Below, in pieces: positions 1 through 6,190 of a stretch of DNA of 26,496 nt; the first letter of the stretch is position 1; each line of letters begins with the position of its first letter. The notes below the pieces were generated by a model. It saw only the letters and a list, made by a program, of their open reading frames with translations, did not search any database and was not told the origin of the DNA. The DNA is from Spirochaetia bacterium (GTDB lineage: Bacteria; Spirochaetota; Spirochaetia; Treponematales; Breznakiellaceae): NCBI GenBank assembly GCA_025997715.1, contig BNUY01000025.1:1-26496 (forward strand), in the 5' to 3' direction. A program made the position numbers and the translations under genes.

Positions 1-46
1 GGAATAGTATCGTTTGCTGCCGCTCTATGCCAACCTTATACGCCAT
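1..46 (-). CDS. Transposase N-terminus, IS1182-like (partial, runs off left edge)
   Basis: Only the first 15 codons are inside the window, reading leftward from an ATG at 46-44: MAYKVGIERQQTILF. A GGAG ribosome site lies about 7 nt upstream in the stretch reading GGAGCGAGACC. This opening resembles the N-terminus of IS1182-family DDE transposases, which typically start with an M-YK-G-xRxQ-xLxP-like sequence before a conserved segment about paired proline/valine residues. The match is short and comes from memory, so the family is a proposal. If correct, an insertion sequence lies just left of the window and its end falls somewhere in 47-348. No terminal inverted repeat could be identified. Confidence 0.5.
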   Translation of the reverse strand, partial: MAYKVGIERQQTILF

Positions 47-348
47 GGTCTCGCTCCTGCTTTGCTTCGCTCTCCCCTTTATAGCATATTCGGTGTTTTA
101 TGGCTAGTTTTCGGACGGTCTGCCCCCCGGAAAAACACCAATATCGCATAATTTGAGCAGTTACGGGTGTATTGTGCCCATTCCACCCCTGTTTCAGATA
201 AAATTTCGGGCAAATCAACTTTTTTTTGCCTTTTTATGCAACATTCCAAAATGAAATACCGATAATTATGCATTTTATAGCGGTTTGAGATGTGTTTTAA
301 TCAAAGTTTTTTGTTGCTGATGTTTTTAAGTGACTTTAGGGATGGACA
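47..348. other. Non-coding stretch between partial transposase and small gene
   Basis: No convincing gene is seen in either strand; the short open frames lack ribosome sites and family resemblance. It is AT-rich towards 200-348 and should hold the promoter of the leftward transposase gene and possibly the end of its insertion sequence. An 8-bp inverted repeat, GGTGTTTT at 92-99 and AAAACACC at 132-139, flanks a GC-rich spacer and might be an operator or IS end, but this is weak. Confidence 0.35.
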
Positions 349-612
349 CTATTTAGGATTGGATAAGTGTATACTTTTGTATACATCTACGAATTTAAAG
401 TTGTATGTGAGGGGATAATTCCGATAACAATTATGTCCTGTAATAGTGAGAATTTTTCCAGTGTGCCATGTTTCGATTTTGCCCTTGTCTATTTCTTTTT
501 CCAACTTTAAGCACTCAGCAAATTTTGTATCAAACTCTTGTCTAAGTATGACAAGCAATCTTTCCCGATCTGTAGCCGTAGCATACGTTCTTTTTATGTC
601 GTCTAGGGTCAT
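349..612 (-). CDS. Hypothetical protein, 87 aa
   Basis: I do not recognise this protein. It begins at an ATG preceded by a purine-rich GGGCGGAAAGA. The first half is charged and probably helical (residues 1-50, rich in Glu, Lys, Arg, with a LLVILRQEFDTKFAECLKLEKEI heptad-like pattern split here by description only as alternating hydrophobic and charged residues). The second half is richer in aromatic residues (several Tyr and Phe) and may form a small beta domain. There is no signal peptide or membrane segment. It lies downstream of the integrase group but is separated from it by a terminator-like hairpin, so it probably has its own promoter. The compact helical start would suit a small regulatory or accessory protein of the mobile element, but no function can be assigned. 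Confidence 0.5.
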   Translation of the reverse strand: MTLDDIKRTYATATDRERLLVILRQEFDTKFAECLKLEKEIDKGKIETWHTGKILTITGHNCYRNYPLTYNFKFVDVYKSIHLSNPK

Positions 613-836
613 TCTTTCCGCCCTCTCTTTGGGTAGAATTTCCCGGCTCTACGGCCAGGGTTGATTTTATTGTTAATTACGGTTTTGCTAAGGTCAAGTC
701 TTTTTTGCTCATTTTTGTACTTTTTTTATCAGGGTATTTCTTTATAGTATAAGGAATTACGGATTTATAACGATATTTTGCTAAGGTTTTAAAATAAGCC
801 CCACTATGCCGAGCGGCAGCGTAGGGCCTGTATAGG
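613..836. other. Non-coding stretch with repeated motifs
   Basis: This AT-rich gap holds a 12-bp direct repeat TTTTGCTAAGGT at 683-694 and 777-788, each preceded by a pyrimidine/purine-rich motif ending in ATTACGG or similar. It also holds ATAAGGAATTACGG at 749-762, which recurs exactly at 2958-2971 beside the tRNA fragment. A terminator-like hairpin sits at 791-827. The repeats could be arm-type binding sites of the integrase or remnants of an attachment site; this is inference. Confidence 0.4.
791..827 (-). terminator. Probable intrinsic terminator after the integrase operon
   Basis: On the minus strand an imperfect GC-rich stem-loop (outer GCCC/GGGC, 798-801 with 824-827; inner TGCC/GGCA, 807-810 with 815-818; GAGC loop on the plus strand) is followed by TTATTTT. 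It lies just past the stop codon of the last gene of the integrase group. Confidence 0.5.
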
Positions 837-1241
837 TCAATTTTCCTTTACATCGGCGGCTTCATGGGCTGCCAGGTATTCCCGCCGCCTGTCCGGGTAC
901 GGGGGGAGTAGGTGAAGGATCTCCCGGTTATAACACCATCCCGGCCTGTTATCCCGATTCTTGCATATACTTTTTACTGGTCCGCACACGGCTTGCCATT
1001 CCCCGGTATCCAGGTCAAGAGTATCCTCAAAACCCGCAATATTCCGGGGTCCGGTCTTTGGCAGCCAATCGGAAATAATGTATACAGAGTTAGGCCAAAG
1101 AGCATTGATCCCTGGGCTCCGCCAGTCCAGTAGAATAAAGTCCCCGGTATCTTCCAGTAGGCGCCGGTGGATATACTCCATTATTTTTTCTGGGGTGTCA
1201 GGGCGGACCCATACGCCGGGGAACGCTATAATTTTACCCAT
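837..1241 (-). CDS. Hypothetical protein, 134 aa, integrase-operon distal gene
   Basis: I do not recognise the family. The start ATG at 1241 lies inside the end of the upstream gene (16-nt overlap) and has a strong AGAGGGGG site about 7 nt upstream, so translation is probably coupled. The protein opens with a short hydrophobic strand, MGKIIAFPGVWV, and is rich in Trp, Pro and Asp. A middle segment reads WRSPGIN followed by NSVYIISDWLP, suggesting a small alpha/beta domain. There are three cysteines but no clear zinc motif, no signal peptide and no membrane segment. It is the last of three genes read from the integrase promoter and ends just before a terminator. It could be an excisionase-like, regulatory or antirepressor protein, but nothing in the sequence proves any of these. 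Confidence 0.6.
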   Translation of the reverse strand: MGKIIAFPGVWVRPDTPEKIMEYIHRRLLEDTGDFILLDWRSPGINALWPNSVYIISDWLPKTGPRNIAGFEDTLDLDTGEWQAVCGPVKSICKNRDNRPGWCYNREILHLLPPYPDRRREYLAAHEAADVKEN

Positions 1242-1456
1242 TCAGGCCCCCTCTTTTCTTGCGTGTCAAACTTTTTGCAGACTTCATTAACGGCCTTGTA
1301 TTCCGGCGGAATATAACCGGAAAAATCCGGCCTGTAGTTTTTCGCATATTCCAACAAGTCCCGATAAAAAATCCACTCCTGCTCCGAGTAAAAATCCCGC
1401 GTCTTGTTTTCCAGAAATTCCATAAGGGCATTTTTTGCCAGTTTTTCCGCTGTCAT
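1226..1456 (-). CDS. Hypothetical protein, 76 aa, integrase-linked
   Basis: This is a small, soluble, helix-rich protein rich in Glu, Lys and aromatic residues, with a central YSEQEWIFYRDLLEYAKNY segment that looks like an amphipathic helix. The ATG follows the integrase stop codon by one base (TAGTATG), and an AAGGGGG ribosome site overlaps the end of the integrase gene, so the two are co-translated. Size and position next to an integrase would suit a recombination directionality factor, but no winged-helix or MerR-like recognition helix is obvious. The next gene starts within its final codons. The function is unknown. Confidence 0.6.
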   Translation of the reverse strand: MTAEKLAKNALMEFLENKTRDFYSEQEWIFYRDLLEYAKNYRPDFSGYIPPEYKAVNEVCKKFDTQEKRGPEWVKL

Positions 1457-1457
1457 A

Positions 1458-2849
1458 CTATGCCCCCTTCCCTAAGGGAAATTTCACGATATTCCCAAAG
1501 GTTTCCGCCGCCGCTTCCCGCATACGGTCCAGGTTTTCGGCCTCAATATGATCCGCGTAACCCTCAAAAACCGCTGCCGTTTTATGACCCGTAATTCGTT
1601 GAATTTCTTCGGGCTTCATTTTGTCCATCATCCGTGCGGCGTAAAAATGTCGCCAGCTATGAAAGGTGATATTCCGGCCTTTCCAGTCGATGACCGCCGC
1701 GGCCGGGTCTTTCTTTTTCCGCGCCTCGTTGACGGCCTCAATGGCGCCCCGAAGCCCATCCAATAGGAATTTACAGTCCATCGGTACATCCGGCTTTGCG
1801 ATGCTGTAAAAAATAAAACCGTCACCTGTTCCCCAGGGATTTTCACCGGCAAGCTCCGTCAAGGCGTTTTTCACCTCCGGCAAAAGGGGGACTCTGCGCT
1901 CTTCGCCATTTTTTGGACATTTGAGCCCGTCGGCGTGGCCCCAACTGTGACTGATGTTCAGGGTCAATCCGTCCGCGCTGATATCGCTTTTCCGCAACGC
2001 CAAAACCTCCCCGCTCCGCAGCCCGCATGTCATGGCAAGCAGATTGCCCACATAAGCGCGTTTATCCGACCAGTCGTTGGAAAACACTTCCGCAGCCTCA
2101 ATGGGGGTGAGAATACCGCGTTTTTTGGAATTGCCGGAAAAGCGCCGCAAACTTTCGGCGGGGTTATGGGGTATCAGTTCATTATGATAAGCCCAGTTTA
2201 ACGCGGTTGATCCGACTATCAAAATTTTATTGATAGCCGCCGCAGACAGTTTTTCAACAAAACGGCCTTTGAAATTTTCCGGCTTAGTCCGGCTTTCGGT
2301 CAAAAACAGGGAAAATTCTTTTAAGTCTTGCCGGGTAATATCGCTTAACTTTTTGTTTTGAAAGGCGGGCGCCCAGTAGATACAGGCGCGGTTTACCATT
2401 TCCTGACAATGCCGCCGCCCCAGCTTTTGCCCGTGAGCCAGTTTTTCCCGAACATAGGGGCTTTTCTCATACGTCCAGAAATTTTTCAGGTAGGTTATAA
2501 AATCAACATTCCCCGGCCCAGGCTTTACTGCCGGAGTGGTGATAAGCCCCCGTTCCCGCAGCGCCTTGACGATTTCAAGCGCCGCATCCGCATCCAGGGT
2601 ATCGGCCTTAGCAATGGCCTTAAGAATAGTCTGCAGGGAGGCCTCCGTTTCTATAAGCCTGGGACTATTCCCCCGCCGGCGGTTGGGGGGCAACCCGTCC
2701 CGCAGCCAGTTTGACACGGTAAAAATAGCCGCGTCCCTTCCCTTGCATCCGGTGGAGCGCTCAGTAAGCGTCTCTCCCGCCTCGTTGGTAAACCGGACAT
2801 AAAATACCGGGTCCCCTTTCCGCTTAAAAATGTAGAATTTTTGGCGCAT
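1458..2849 (-). CDS. Tyrosine recombinase / phage-type integrase
   Basis: This 463-residue protein catalyses site-specific integration and excision through a covalent phosphotyrosine intermediate. The N-terminus (about 1-60) looks like an arm-site-binding domain opening with short beta strands. Residues about 115-235 form the SAM-like core-binding domain, and the C-terminal 245-440 is the catalytic domain. Visible active-site residues are Arg278 in GLRSGEVLAL, His397 and Arg400 in HSWRHFYAARM, His422 in GHKTAAVFEGY, and nucleophile Tyr431. Lys310 or Lys313 may be the beta2-beta3 lysine. All key residues are present, so the enzyme should be active. A hydrophilic segment of about 60 residues lies between the arm domain and the core-binding domain. 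The gene reads away from a tRNA-Lys fragment lying 127 bp upstream, the usual attachment-site geometry, and heads a three-gene unit. Confidence 0.95.
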   Translation of the reverse strand: MRQKFYIFKRKGDPVFYVRFTNEAGETLTERSTGCKGRDAAIFTVSNWLRDGLPPNRRRGNSPRLIETEASLQTILKAIAKADTLDADAALEIVKALRERGLITTPAVKPGPGNVDFITYLKNFWTYEKSPYVREKLAHGQKLGRRHCQEMVNRACIYWAPAFQNKKLSDITRQDLKEFSLFLTESRTKPENFKGRFVEKLSAAAINKILIVGSTALNWAYHNELIPHNPAESLRRFSGNSKKRGILTPIEAAEVFSNDWSDKRAYVGNLLAMTCGLRSGEVLALRKSDISADGLTLNISHSWGHADGLKCPKNGEERRVPLLPEVKNALTELAGENPWGTGDGFIFYSIAKPDVPMDCKFLLDGLRGAIEAVNEARKKKDPAAAVIDWKGRNITFHSWRHFYAARMMDKMKPEEIQRITGHKTAAVFEGYADHIEAENLDRMREAAAETFGNIVKFPLGKGA

Positions 2850-2939
2850 CTTCTCCCCCTTACCTTGCCGTGTGAGTTACAAGGTGGATTAAATTGGGTT
2901 GAAGCGCCGATTTTTTCGGTAGTTTCAAGTTTTAAAATG

Positions 2940-2972
2940 CCCGTAATTCCTTACAACATAAGGAATTACGGG
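2940..2972. repeat. Perfect 14-bp inverted repeat beside the tRNA fragment
   Basis: The arms at 2940-2953 (CCCGTAATTCCTTA) and 2959-2972 are perfectly complementary, with a 5-nt loop CAACA. It follows the 3' end of the tRNA-Lys fragment by 3 nt on the minus strand and is followed there by GCATTTTAAAA. That fits a tRNA-gene terminator, or alternatively a recombinase or regulator binding site. Half of it, ATAAGGAATTACGG, recurs at 749-762. Confidence 0.7.
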
Positions 2973-2975
2973 TTA

Positions 2976-3017
2976 TGAGCCACGATGAATTCGAATCATC
3001 GACCCACGCCTTAAAAG
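2976..3017 (-). other. Attachment-site-like 3' half of tRNA-Lys(UUU)
   Basis: Read on the minus strand, 3017 to 2976 contains an anticodon loop CTTTTAA, the 3' anticodon strand GGCGT, a variable loop GGGTC, a perfect T arm (GATGA, loop TTCGAAT, TCATC), the 3' acceptor strand GTGGCTC and discriminator A. CCA is not encoded. Upstream of the anticodon loop the tRNA stops: the 5' anticodon strand should be ACGCC but is AGACC, there is no D arm, and no GAGCCAC acceptor strand is found. This is a 42-nt tRNA 3' fragment, the usual core carried by phages that integrate into tRNA genes, with crossover at the anticodon loop. It lies 127 bp from the integrase start. A complete functional tRNA gene is excluded. 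Confidence 0.75.
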
Positions 3018-3048
3018 GGTCTAGTTGGCAGTTATTTAACTCCTTACA

Positions 3049-3078
3049 TGACAAATAATTACAAGTTTCTACTATAAT
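3049..3078 (+). promoter_or_regulatory. Possible sigma-70-type promoter for the plus-strand gene
   Basis: TATAAT at 3073-3078 has TGACAA at 3049-3054 (ATGACA at 3048-3053 is a 5/6 match to TTGACA), with an 18-19 nt spacer. It is about 85 bp upstream of the ATG at 3164 and is the best promoter match in this gap. A second -35-like TTGACT at 3092-3097 lacks a well-placed -10. Confidence 0.3.
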
Positions 3079-3163
3079 AATGGCTACTCTCTTGACTAAC
3101 ATTCTTATACAATGGTAGACATTATATAACAAATAATTGCACAATAACGGCACAGAGGTCAAG

Positions 3164-3901
3164 ATGCAAACCGCCATTGAAAATGTTTATGACGGCCCAA
3201 AGAGGCCAGCCAGGCAGCTTGAAGCCAAGCAATTTACCCTGGATTTCGCCTATTCGGAGAACGCTACAGAGCTGGATGCCGGCATCCGGGAAACCGCCAA
3301 GGGCTATAAGCTGTCCATTATGGCAATGGGGATCGCCCTATACCGGGTAGACGTGGCCGGGCTCTTTATAGACCTGGGGTTCAGGAAGTTCGGAGAATAC
3401 ATCGACAAGCTGGCAGAAGACATCGGCCTGAACCGTTCCACCCTCTATAACTGGGAATACGTTGGCGAGGCTTTCATAAAATACCGGTCGGACCTGGAAC
3501 GGATAGGATTCTCCGAAGAGGATGGGCCTACGAAGCTCCCCCTCCTAGCCAGGGCATTAGAACACCATTCCAAGCAGACAGTATTCAAGAATCTGACCGC
3601 CATGACCTACCGGCAGTTTGATGAATGGGCTAGAGGGCCAGTCCAGGCAATTGAAAATCACTATACAAGCGTTAAGCTAAAAGGAGACCAGGTTCTTGTA
3701 GGCAGGGAACCGCTGGCCGTATTTTCCGATGCCCTGAAGCCGGATGACCGCAAATACTTCCAGTCCTGGATGGTGGCTGCGGCCGAAGCGAAGGAAAATA
3801 ACGAATACCTCCGCGGTTATAAATTTTACGATGAGAAGGAAGCGCGGATTTTTGACCGTATATACGCTAGGGAATTGAAGGCGCTAAGGAAAAAGCGGTA
3901 A
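3164..3901 (+). CDS. Putative helix-turn-helix DNA-binding protein, 245 aa
   Basis: This is the only plus-strand gene. I choose the ATG at 3164 because a GAGG site sits 6 nt upstream (AGAGGTCAAG then ATG); an earlier TTG at 3137 lacks one. Within the first half, the segment FGEYIDKLAEDIGLNRSTLY is a good helix-turn-helix: a helix, a turn at the Gly-Leu, then a recognition helix NRSTLYNWEYVGE. It resembles phage and plasmid regulators that recognise operators near the integrase. The C-terminal 80 residues are helical and very charged, ending in KALRKKR. There is no membrane segment. Its position between the attachment-like site and the late-gene end, and its opposite direction, suit a lysogeny or copy-control regulator. 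The exact family is not recognised and the role is inferred. Confidence 0.75.
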   Translation: MQTAIENVYDGPKRPARQLEAKQFTLDFAYSENATELDAGIRETAKGYKLSIMAMGIALYRVDVAGLFIDLGFRKFGEYIDKLAEDIGLNRSTLYNWEYVGEAFIKYRSDLERIGFSEEDGPTKLPLLARALEHHSKQTVFKNLTAMTYRQFDEWARGPVQAIENHYTSVKLKGDQVLVGREPLAVFSDALKPDDRKYFQSWMVAAAEAKENNEYLRGYKFYDEKEARIFDRIYARELKALRKKR

Positions 3902-3903
3902 GA

Positions 3904-4452
3904 TTACATGCTTTTCCAGTGATACCCACCCGATGTCATTGTTTTGCCAGACAGCACTGACCGTATACAACTCGCGTCCCTATTTATAAAGGTTGCTGCC
4001 AGCCTTTCGGTTTCAAATATCCTACCAGTTTCTACACAAAGAACAGCACGGGCACAATGATGATTACCGCCCGATACGCAGGGCCTCTTCTTTCCTATCC
4101 GCGATTCCCCAATTCTTTGCTTGGCAGTATCTGTATGATGCTGACCGAGCATCGCCTTTGATGAATTCTTGGCCTTAACTATCCATTGGCAGTTCTCAGG
4201 GCAGTAATTACCATCAGCTTTTATTCTGTCGATTGTCATTTTTTCGGTATAACCACTAAAAAATGCCCATTCCGCAAAATTATCATAGTCCATCCATTCT
4301 GGGCAGACCGTTATCCCTTTACCGCCATAATATTTATAATTTTTCAGATTAGGATTATTACATCTTTGCTTCATATCGGCATGGATTTGATATAGCCGGG
4401 AATTGCGACCATTCAAACGCTTTGGAAAACATGGGTTCATATTTAGTAGCAT
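3904..4452 (-). CDS. HNH-type homing endonuclease-like protein with NUMOD domains
   Basis: The protein has 182 residues. Residues about 18-95 match the phage HNH endonuclease pattern: RLYQIHADMKQRCNNP, then YYGGKGITVCPEW, then MTIDRIKADGNYCPENCQW. Conserved Asp/Arg/Asn and Cys residues sit where the beta-beta-alpha metal fold is expected. A short HTDTAKQRIGESRIGKK stretch resembles NUMOD3, and the C-terminal 45 residues (VETGRIFETERLAATFINRD, then SGGYHWKSM) resemble NUMOD1, a DNA-binding module of homing endonucleases. Such free-standing genes are mobile within phage genomes and cut intron-less or allele-less copies. It lies between the late-operon terminator and the plus-strand regulator, converging on the latter with a 2-bp gap. 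No Shine-Dalgarno is seen before ATG 4452 or the alternative ATG 4440, so expression is probably low. Confidence 0.8.
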   Translation of the reverse strand: MLLNMNPCFPKRLNGRNSRLYQIHADMKQRCNNPNLKNYKYYGGKGITVCPEWMDYDNFAEWAFFSGYTEKMTIDRIKADGNYCPENCQWIVKAKNSSKAMLGQHHTDTAKQRIGESRIGKKRPCVSGGNHHCARAVLCVETGRIFETERLAATFINRDASCIRSVLSGKTMTSGGYHWKSM

Positions 4453-4513
4453 ATATGATTGTTTGATATTTGTCTATATATATCTACAGGCGGAAGCTGT
4501 GGGCCTTGCGGGT

Positions 4514-4548
4514 AAAAAAATAGCCCGCCTGCGGTAAAACAAGCGGGC
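4514..4548 (-). terminator. Intrinsic terminator of the late operon
   Basis: On the minus strand a GCCCGC/GCGGGC stem (4548-4543 with 4528-4523) is followed by TATTTTTTT. It lies 22 bp after the last lysis-region gene and should end late transcription before the homing-endonuclease gene. Confidence 0.8.
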
Positions 4549-4569
4549 CCGGAGGTGAAAACAGCGCCG

Positions 4570-4857
4570 TCAACAAAGGAGGTGAAAATTGACATGCGGC
4601 TTTGATGTATCAATTTGAAGCTGCCCCGTATTGGTAATATAGACCAGAATGGCCTGCCGCGGCAATGGGGTTTGTTCTATGCCCTCTGCCAGAACGCTGC
4701 CCTGCAGGACTTCCAGCGAAGCACCCTCAGTCAGCACCGCGTCTACGGAAAAGCCCGCAGACAGTTCCAGGGGTTCACCCCCGGGAGGTCGGGTAGTTGC
4801 CGAAACGGCAATCACCCCCACGAAAAGAATCAGAAGCGCCAGAAGAATCTTCCTCAT
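4570..4857 (-). CDS. Small exported protein of unknown function, 95 aa
   Basis: The start has a textbook TAGGAGGAGCCT site before the ATG. Residues 1-20 are a classical signal peptide: MRK, a hydrophobic stretch of Leu, Ile and Val, then a VSA cleavage motif, so the mature form would be about 75 residues outside the inner membrane. There is no lipobox cysteine; the single Cys is the final residue. The mature part looks beta-rich, with a repeated pattern of hydrophobic residues around LEVLQGSVLAEGIEQ and ILVYITNTGQLQID. It is the last gene before the late terminator and follows the endolysin by 45 bp. That position would suit a lysis accessory or a lysogenic-conversion/superinfection-exclusion factor, but the sequence does not decide. 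Confidence 0.75.
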   Translation of the reverse strand: MRKILLALLILFVGVIAVSATTRPPGGEPLELSAGFSVDAVLTEGASLEVLQGSVLAEGIEQTPLPRQAILVYITNTGQLQIDTSKPHVNFHLLC

Positions 4858-4902
4858 AGGCTCCTCCTAAAATTGAAATTAAGGCCACCCGAAGGTGCCT
4901 TT

Positions 4903-5334
4903 CTACACAATCTGAAAATGGGGCCCATCCCTTTTCTTGCCCGGCCAATTACCGCCCCACTCAATGCCATGCTTGGCCGCTATTTCTGCCAGCTTCCGGT
5001 AGGCTTCGGCGTCATTGTAATTCGTCTTTCCCTGGCTATCCAACGGTACGATGTCCATGGCCCGGCCTCGGAGGTGGATGCTGTCCAGGGTCCATGTGAT
5101 CTCCCGGTTCTCTGAATCAGCCCATAGATATAGACCAGCGGCCTTCCGGCATAGATTTATGTCTGCGGTTGTCATCCCTCGGCCACCCAGGAAATAGCAT
5201 ACCTGTGTCAGCATGGTTCGCCTGGCTTCGGTTATTGTGTACCGGATTCCGGCCGCATCGGCTTCATCCAGGAAGCCCTTGAAGTTCAACATCACCTTCT
5301 GGTCCAGTTCGGCCAGAGCCTTATCTTTAGTCAT
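4903..5334 (-). CDS. M15-family peptidase endolysin (L-alanyl-D-glutamate / D-Ala-D-Ala type)
   Basis: This 143-residue protein should cut the peptide part of peptidoglycan to lyse the host. The zinc-site pattern of the M15/VanY fold is present: SIHLRGRAMD (His87, Asp94) and WGGNW followed by DGPHFQ (His139, with Asp136 nearby). TEARRT at 35-40 is the upstream Arg-containing motif. Length matches small single-domain phage endolysins such as that of T5. There is no signal peptide, so export probably depends on a holin made by the neighbouring membrane-protein genes. ATG 5334 overlaps the stop of the preceding gene by 4 nt (ATGA), so translation is coupled within the lysis module. Confidence 0.88.
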   Translation of the reverse strand: MTKDKALAELDQKVMLNFKGFLDEADAAGIRYTITEARRTMLTQVCYFLGGRGMTTADINLCRKAAGLYLWADSENREITWTLDSIHLRGRAMDIVPLDSQGKTNYNDAEAYRKLAEIAAKHGIEWGGNWPGKKRDGPHFQIV

Positions 5335-5777
5335 CTGCTTGCTCCATAAATAAATCCGGCAATCGTGCCACCAATACCCAAAATGCTCACGGTCACGATC
5401 CCAATTTTAAGCCACTTAATCTGCCCCTTGAGGCGGGCGATCTCCGCTTCGCTTTGCAGCTTCAAGCTCTCGTATCGTGTCGTCCAGTCCATCACCAATG
5501 AACTCCAATCGAGGTAGCTGTCGTATTGCATCTCCCTGGCTGTCTCGAATTGCTCCCTCGCTTTGGTCAAGAAATTCAAAGCCTCGTTCAAATGCGCTAT
5601 CAATGCCTGATTGTCGCTCTTTAAGCTCGTCAGCTCGTTCTTGCAGGATGTGAGTGTCGCTATCCACCGGTCGATTTGCGATACTTGCACGGTGACTGAA
5701 CCATCCACCGGCAAAGCCGATACCCATAAAGACGAAATCACACAGAACAATAATAATGATGCTACGAATCTTCTCAT
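5331..5777 (-). CDS. Spanin-like coiled-coil membrane protein with signal peptide
   Basis: The 148-residue protein has an N-terminal signal sequence (1-21, cleavage near VSA), a periplasmic helical stretch of about 90 residues with heptad-like repeats (for example LIAHLNEALNFLTKAREQFE), and a C-terminal transmembrane helix (IKWLKIGIVTVSILGIGG) with a short tail. An exported N-terminus, coiled coil and C-terminal membrane anchor is the layout of unimolecular spanins, which join inner and outer membranes at the end of lysis. Those usually carry a lipobox; the only early Cys (residue 12, context LLFC) is a poor one, so outer-membrane attachment is uncertain. The ATG overlaps the preceding stop (ATGA), and AAGGGG lies 8 nt upstream. 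The stop overlaps the endolysin start. Another open frame overlaps it in a different register. Confidence 0.8.
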   Translation of the reverse strand: MRRFVASLLLFCVISSLWVSALPVDGSVTVQVSQIDRWIATLTSCKNELTSLKSDNQALIAHLNEALNFLTKAREQFETAREMQYDSYLDWSSLVMDWTTRYESLKLQSEAEIARLKGQIKWLKIGIVTVSILGIGGTIAGFIYGASR

Positions 5778-5784
5778 TCATCAT
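5416..5784 (-). CDS. Possible overlapping i-spanin-like frame, 123 aa
   Basis: A second open frame starts at ATG 5784 (or 5781), a few bases before the 148-residue gene, and runs inside it for 123 codons in another register. Its product would have an N-terminal membrane helix (IRSIIIIVLCDFVFMGIGFAGG without quoting further) and a charged helical rest (ILQERADELKERQ and onward), ending GDRPPQGAD. This is the form of an Rz-type inner-membrane spanin. GGGAG lies 9 nt before its ATG. Nested Rz/Rz1-style pairs are common beside endolysins. It may instead be a chance open frame, since a T-rich stretch is hydrophobic in more than one register. The open frame continues upstream to 6087, but that part overlaps another gene and is not protein-like. 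Confidence 0.4.
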   Translation of the reverse strand: MMNEKIRSIIIIVLCDFVFMGIGFAGGWFSHRASIANRPVDSDTHILQERADELKERQSGIDSAFERGFEFLDQSEGAIRDSQGDAIRQLPRLEFIGDGLDDTIRELEAAKRSGDRPPQGAD

Positions 5785-6163
5785 GCCCCTTATCTCCCTG
5801 CCCTGTTTTCCTGCGCCATTCGTCCATACGCCGGTCGATGTACCCGTTGGCTTCTGGACGCTTTTTATACTCGGCGTACAGATGACAGATAGTCTCTGCC
5901 TCCTCGGGCCGGTGGTCAAAGTATTGCAACAACTGTAGCCGCAATAAATCTGTTTGCGTATGCTCCGTTGCCCGGATAATATGATCAAGCTTGCCCTGCG
6001 ACTTATTGGCCTCATATTTTGCCGAAAACCAATACCGCTTTCCCTGCTTGTCCGTGCGAATATGGGAAAACACCCATATCCCCACAATGATAAGAACCGG
6101 CAGCATCAGTTCGATGTATACCACCGATACCTTGCTTATCAAAGCACTCAATACTTCTGTCAT
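5774..6163 (-). CDS. Single-span membrane protein, candidate holin or lysis accessory
   Basis: The 129-residue protein has one N-terminal transmembrane helix (about 14-34, YIELMLPVLIIVGIWVF) followed by a basic segment SHIRTDKQGKRYW, which by the positive-inside rule places the long C-terminal part in the cytoplasm. That part is helical and charged, ending in a very hydrophilic tail (RRMDEWRRKTGQGDKGHDE). A GGGAGGGG ribosome site precedes ATG 6163. It lies just before the spanin-like gene and endolysin, so it is the most likely membrane partner for endolysin release. No established holin family is recognised, and a structural or signalling role cannot be excluded. Confidence 0.75.
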   Translation of the reverse strand: MTEVLSALISKVSVVYIELMLPVLIIVGIWVFSHIRTDKQGKRYWFSAKYEANKSQGKLDHIIRATEHTQTDLLRLQLLQYFDHRPEEAETICHLYAEYKKRPEANGYIDRRMDEWRRKTGQGDKGHDE

Positions 6164-6190
6164 AATCCCCTCCCTAAATGTCTCCGGCTG

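Noticed and set aside
683..788. Direct repeats as a phage origin (iterons)
   Set aside because: Only two copies of the 12-mer are present with no regular array, so an origin is not supported.
2976..3060. Complete tRNA-Lys gene
   Set aside because: The 5' half (acceptor GAGCCAC, D arm, matching anticodon strand ACGCC) is absent upstream of the anticodon loop.
5785..6087. Upstream part of the 223-aa frame over the membrane-protein gene
   Set aside because: This part overlaps a well-supported gene and translates to Arg/Cys-rich sequence without domain character; only the segment from 5784 down is kept as a possibility.
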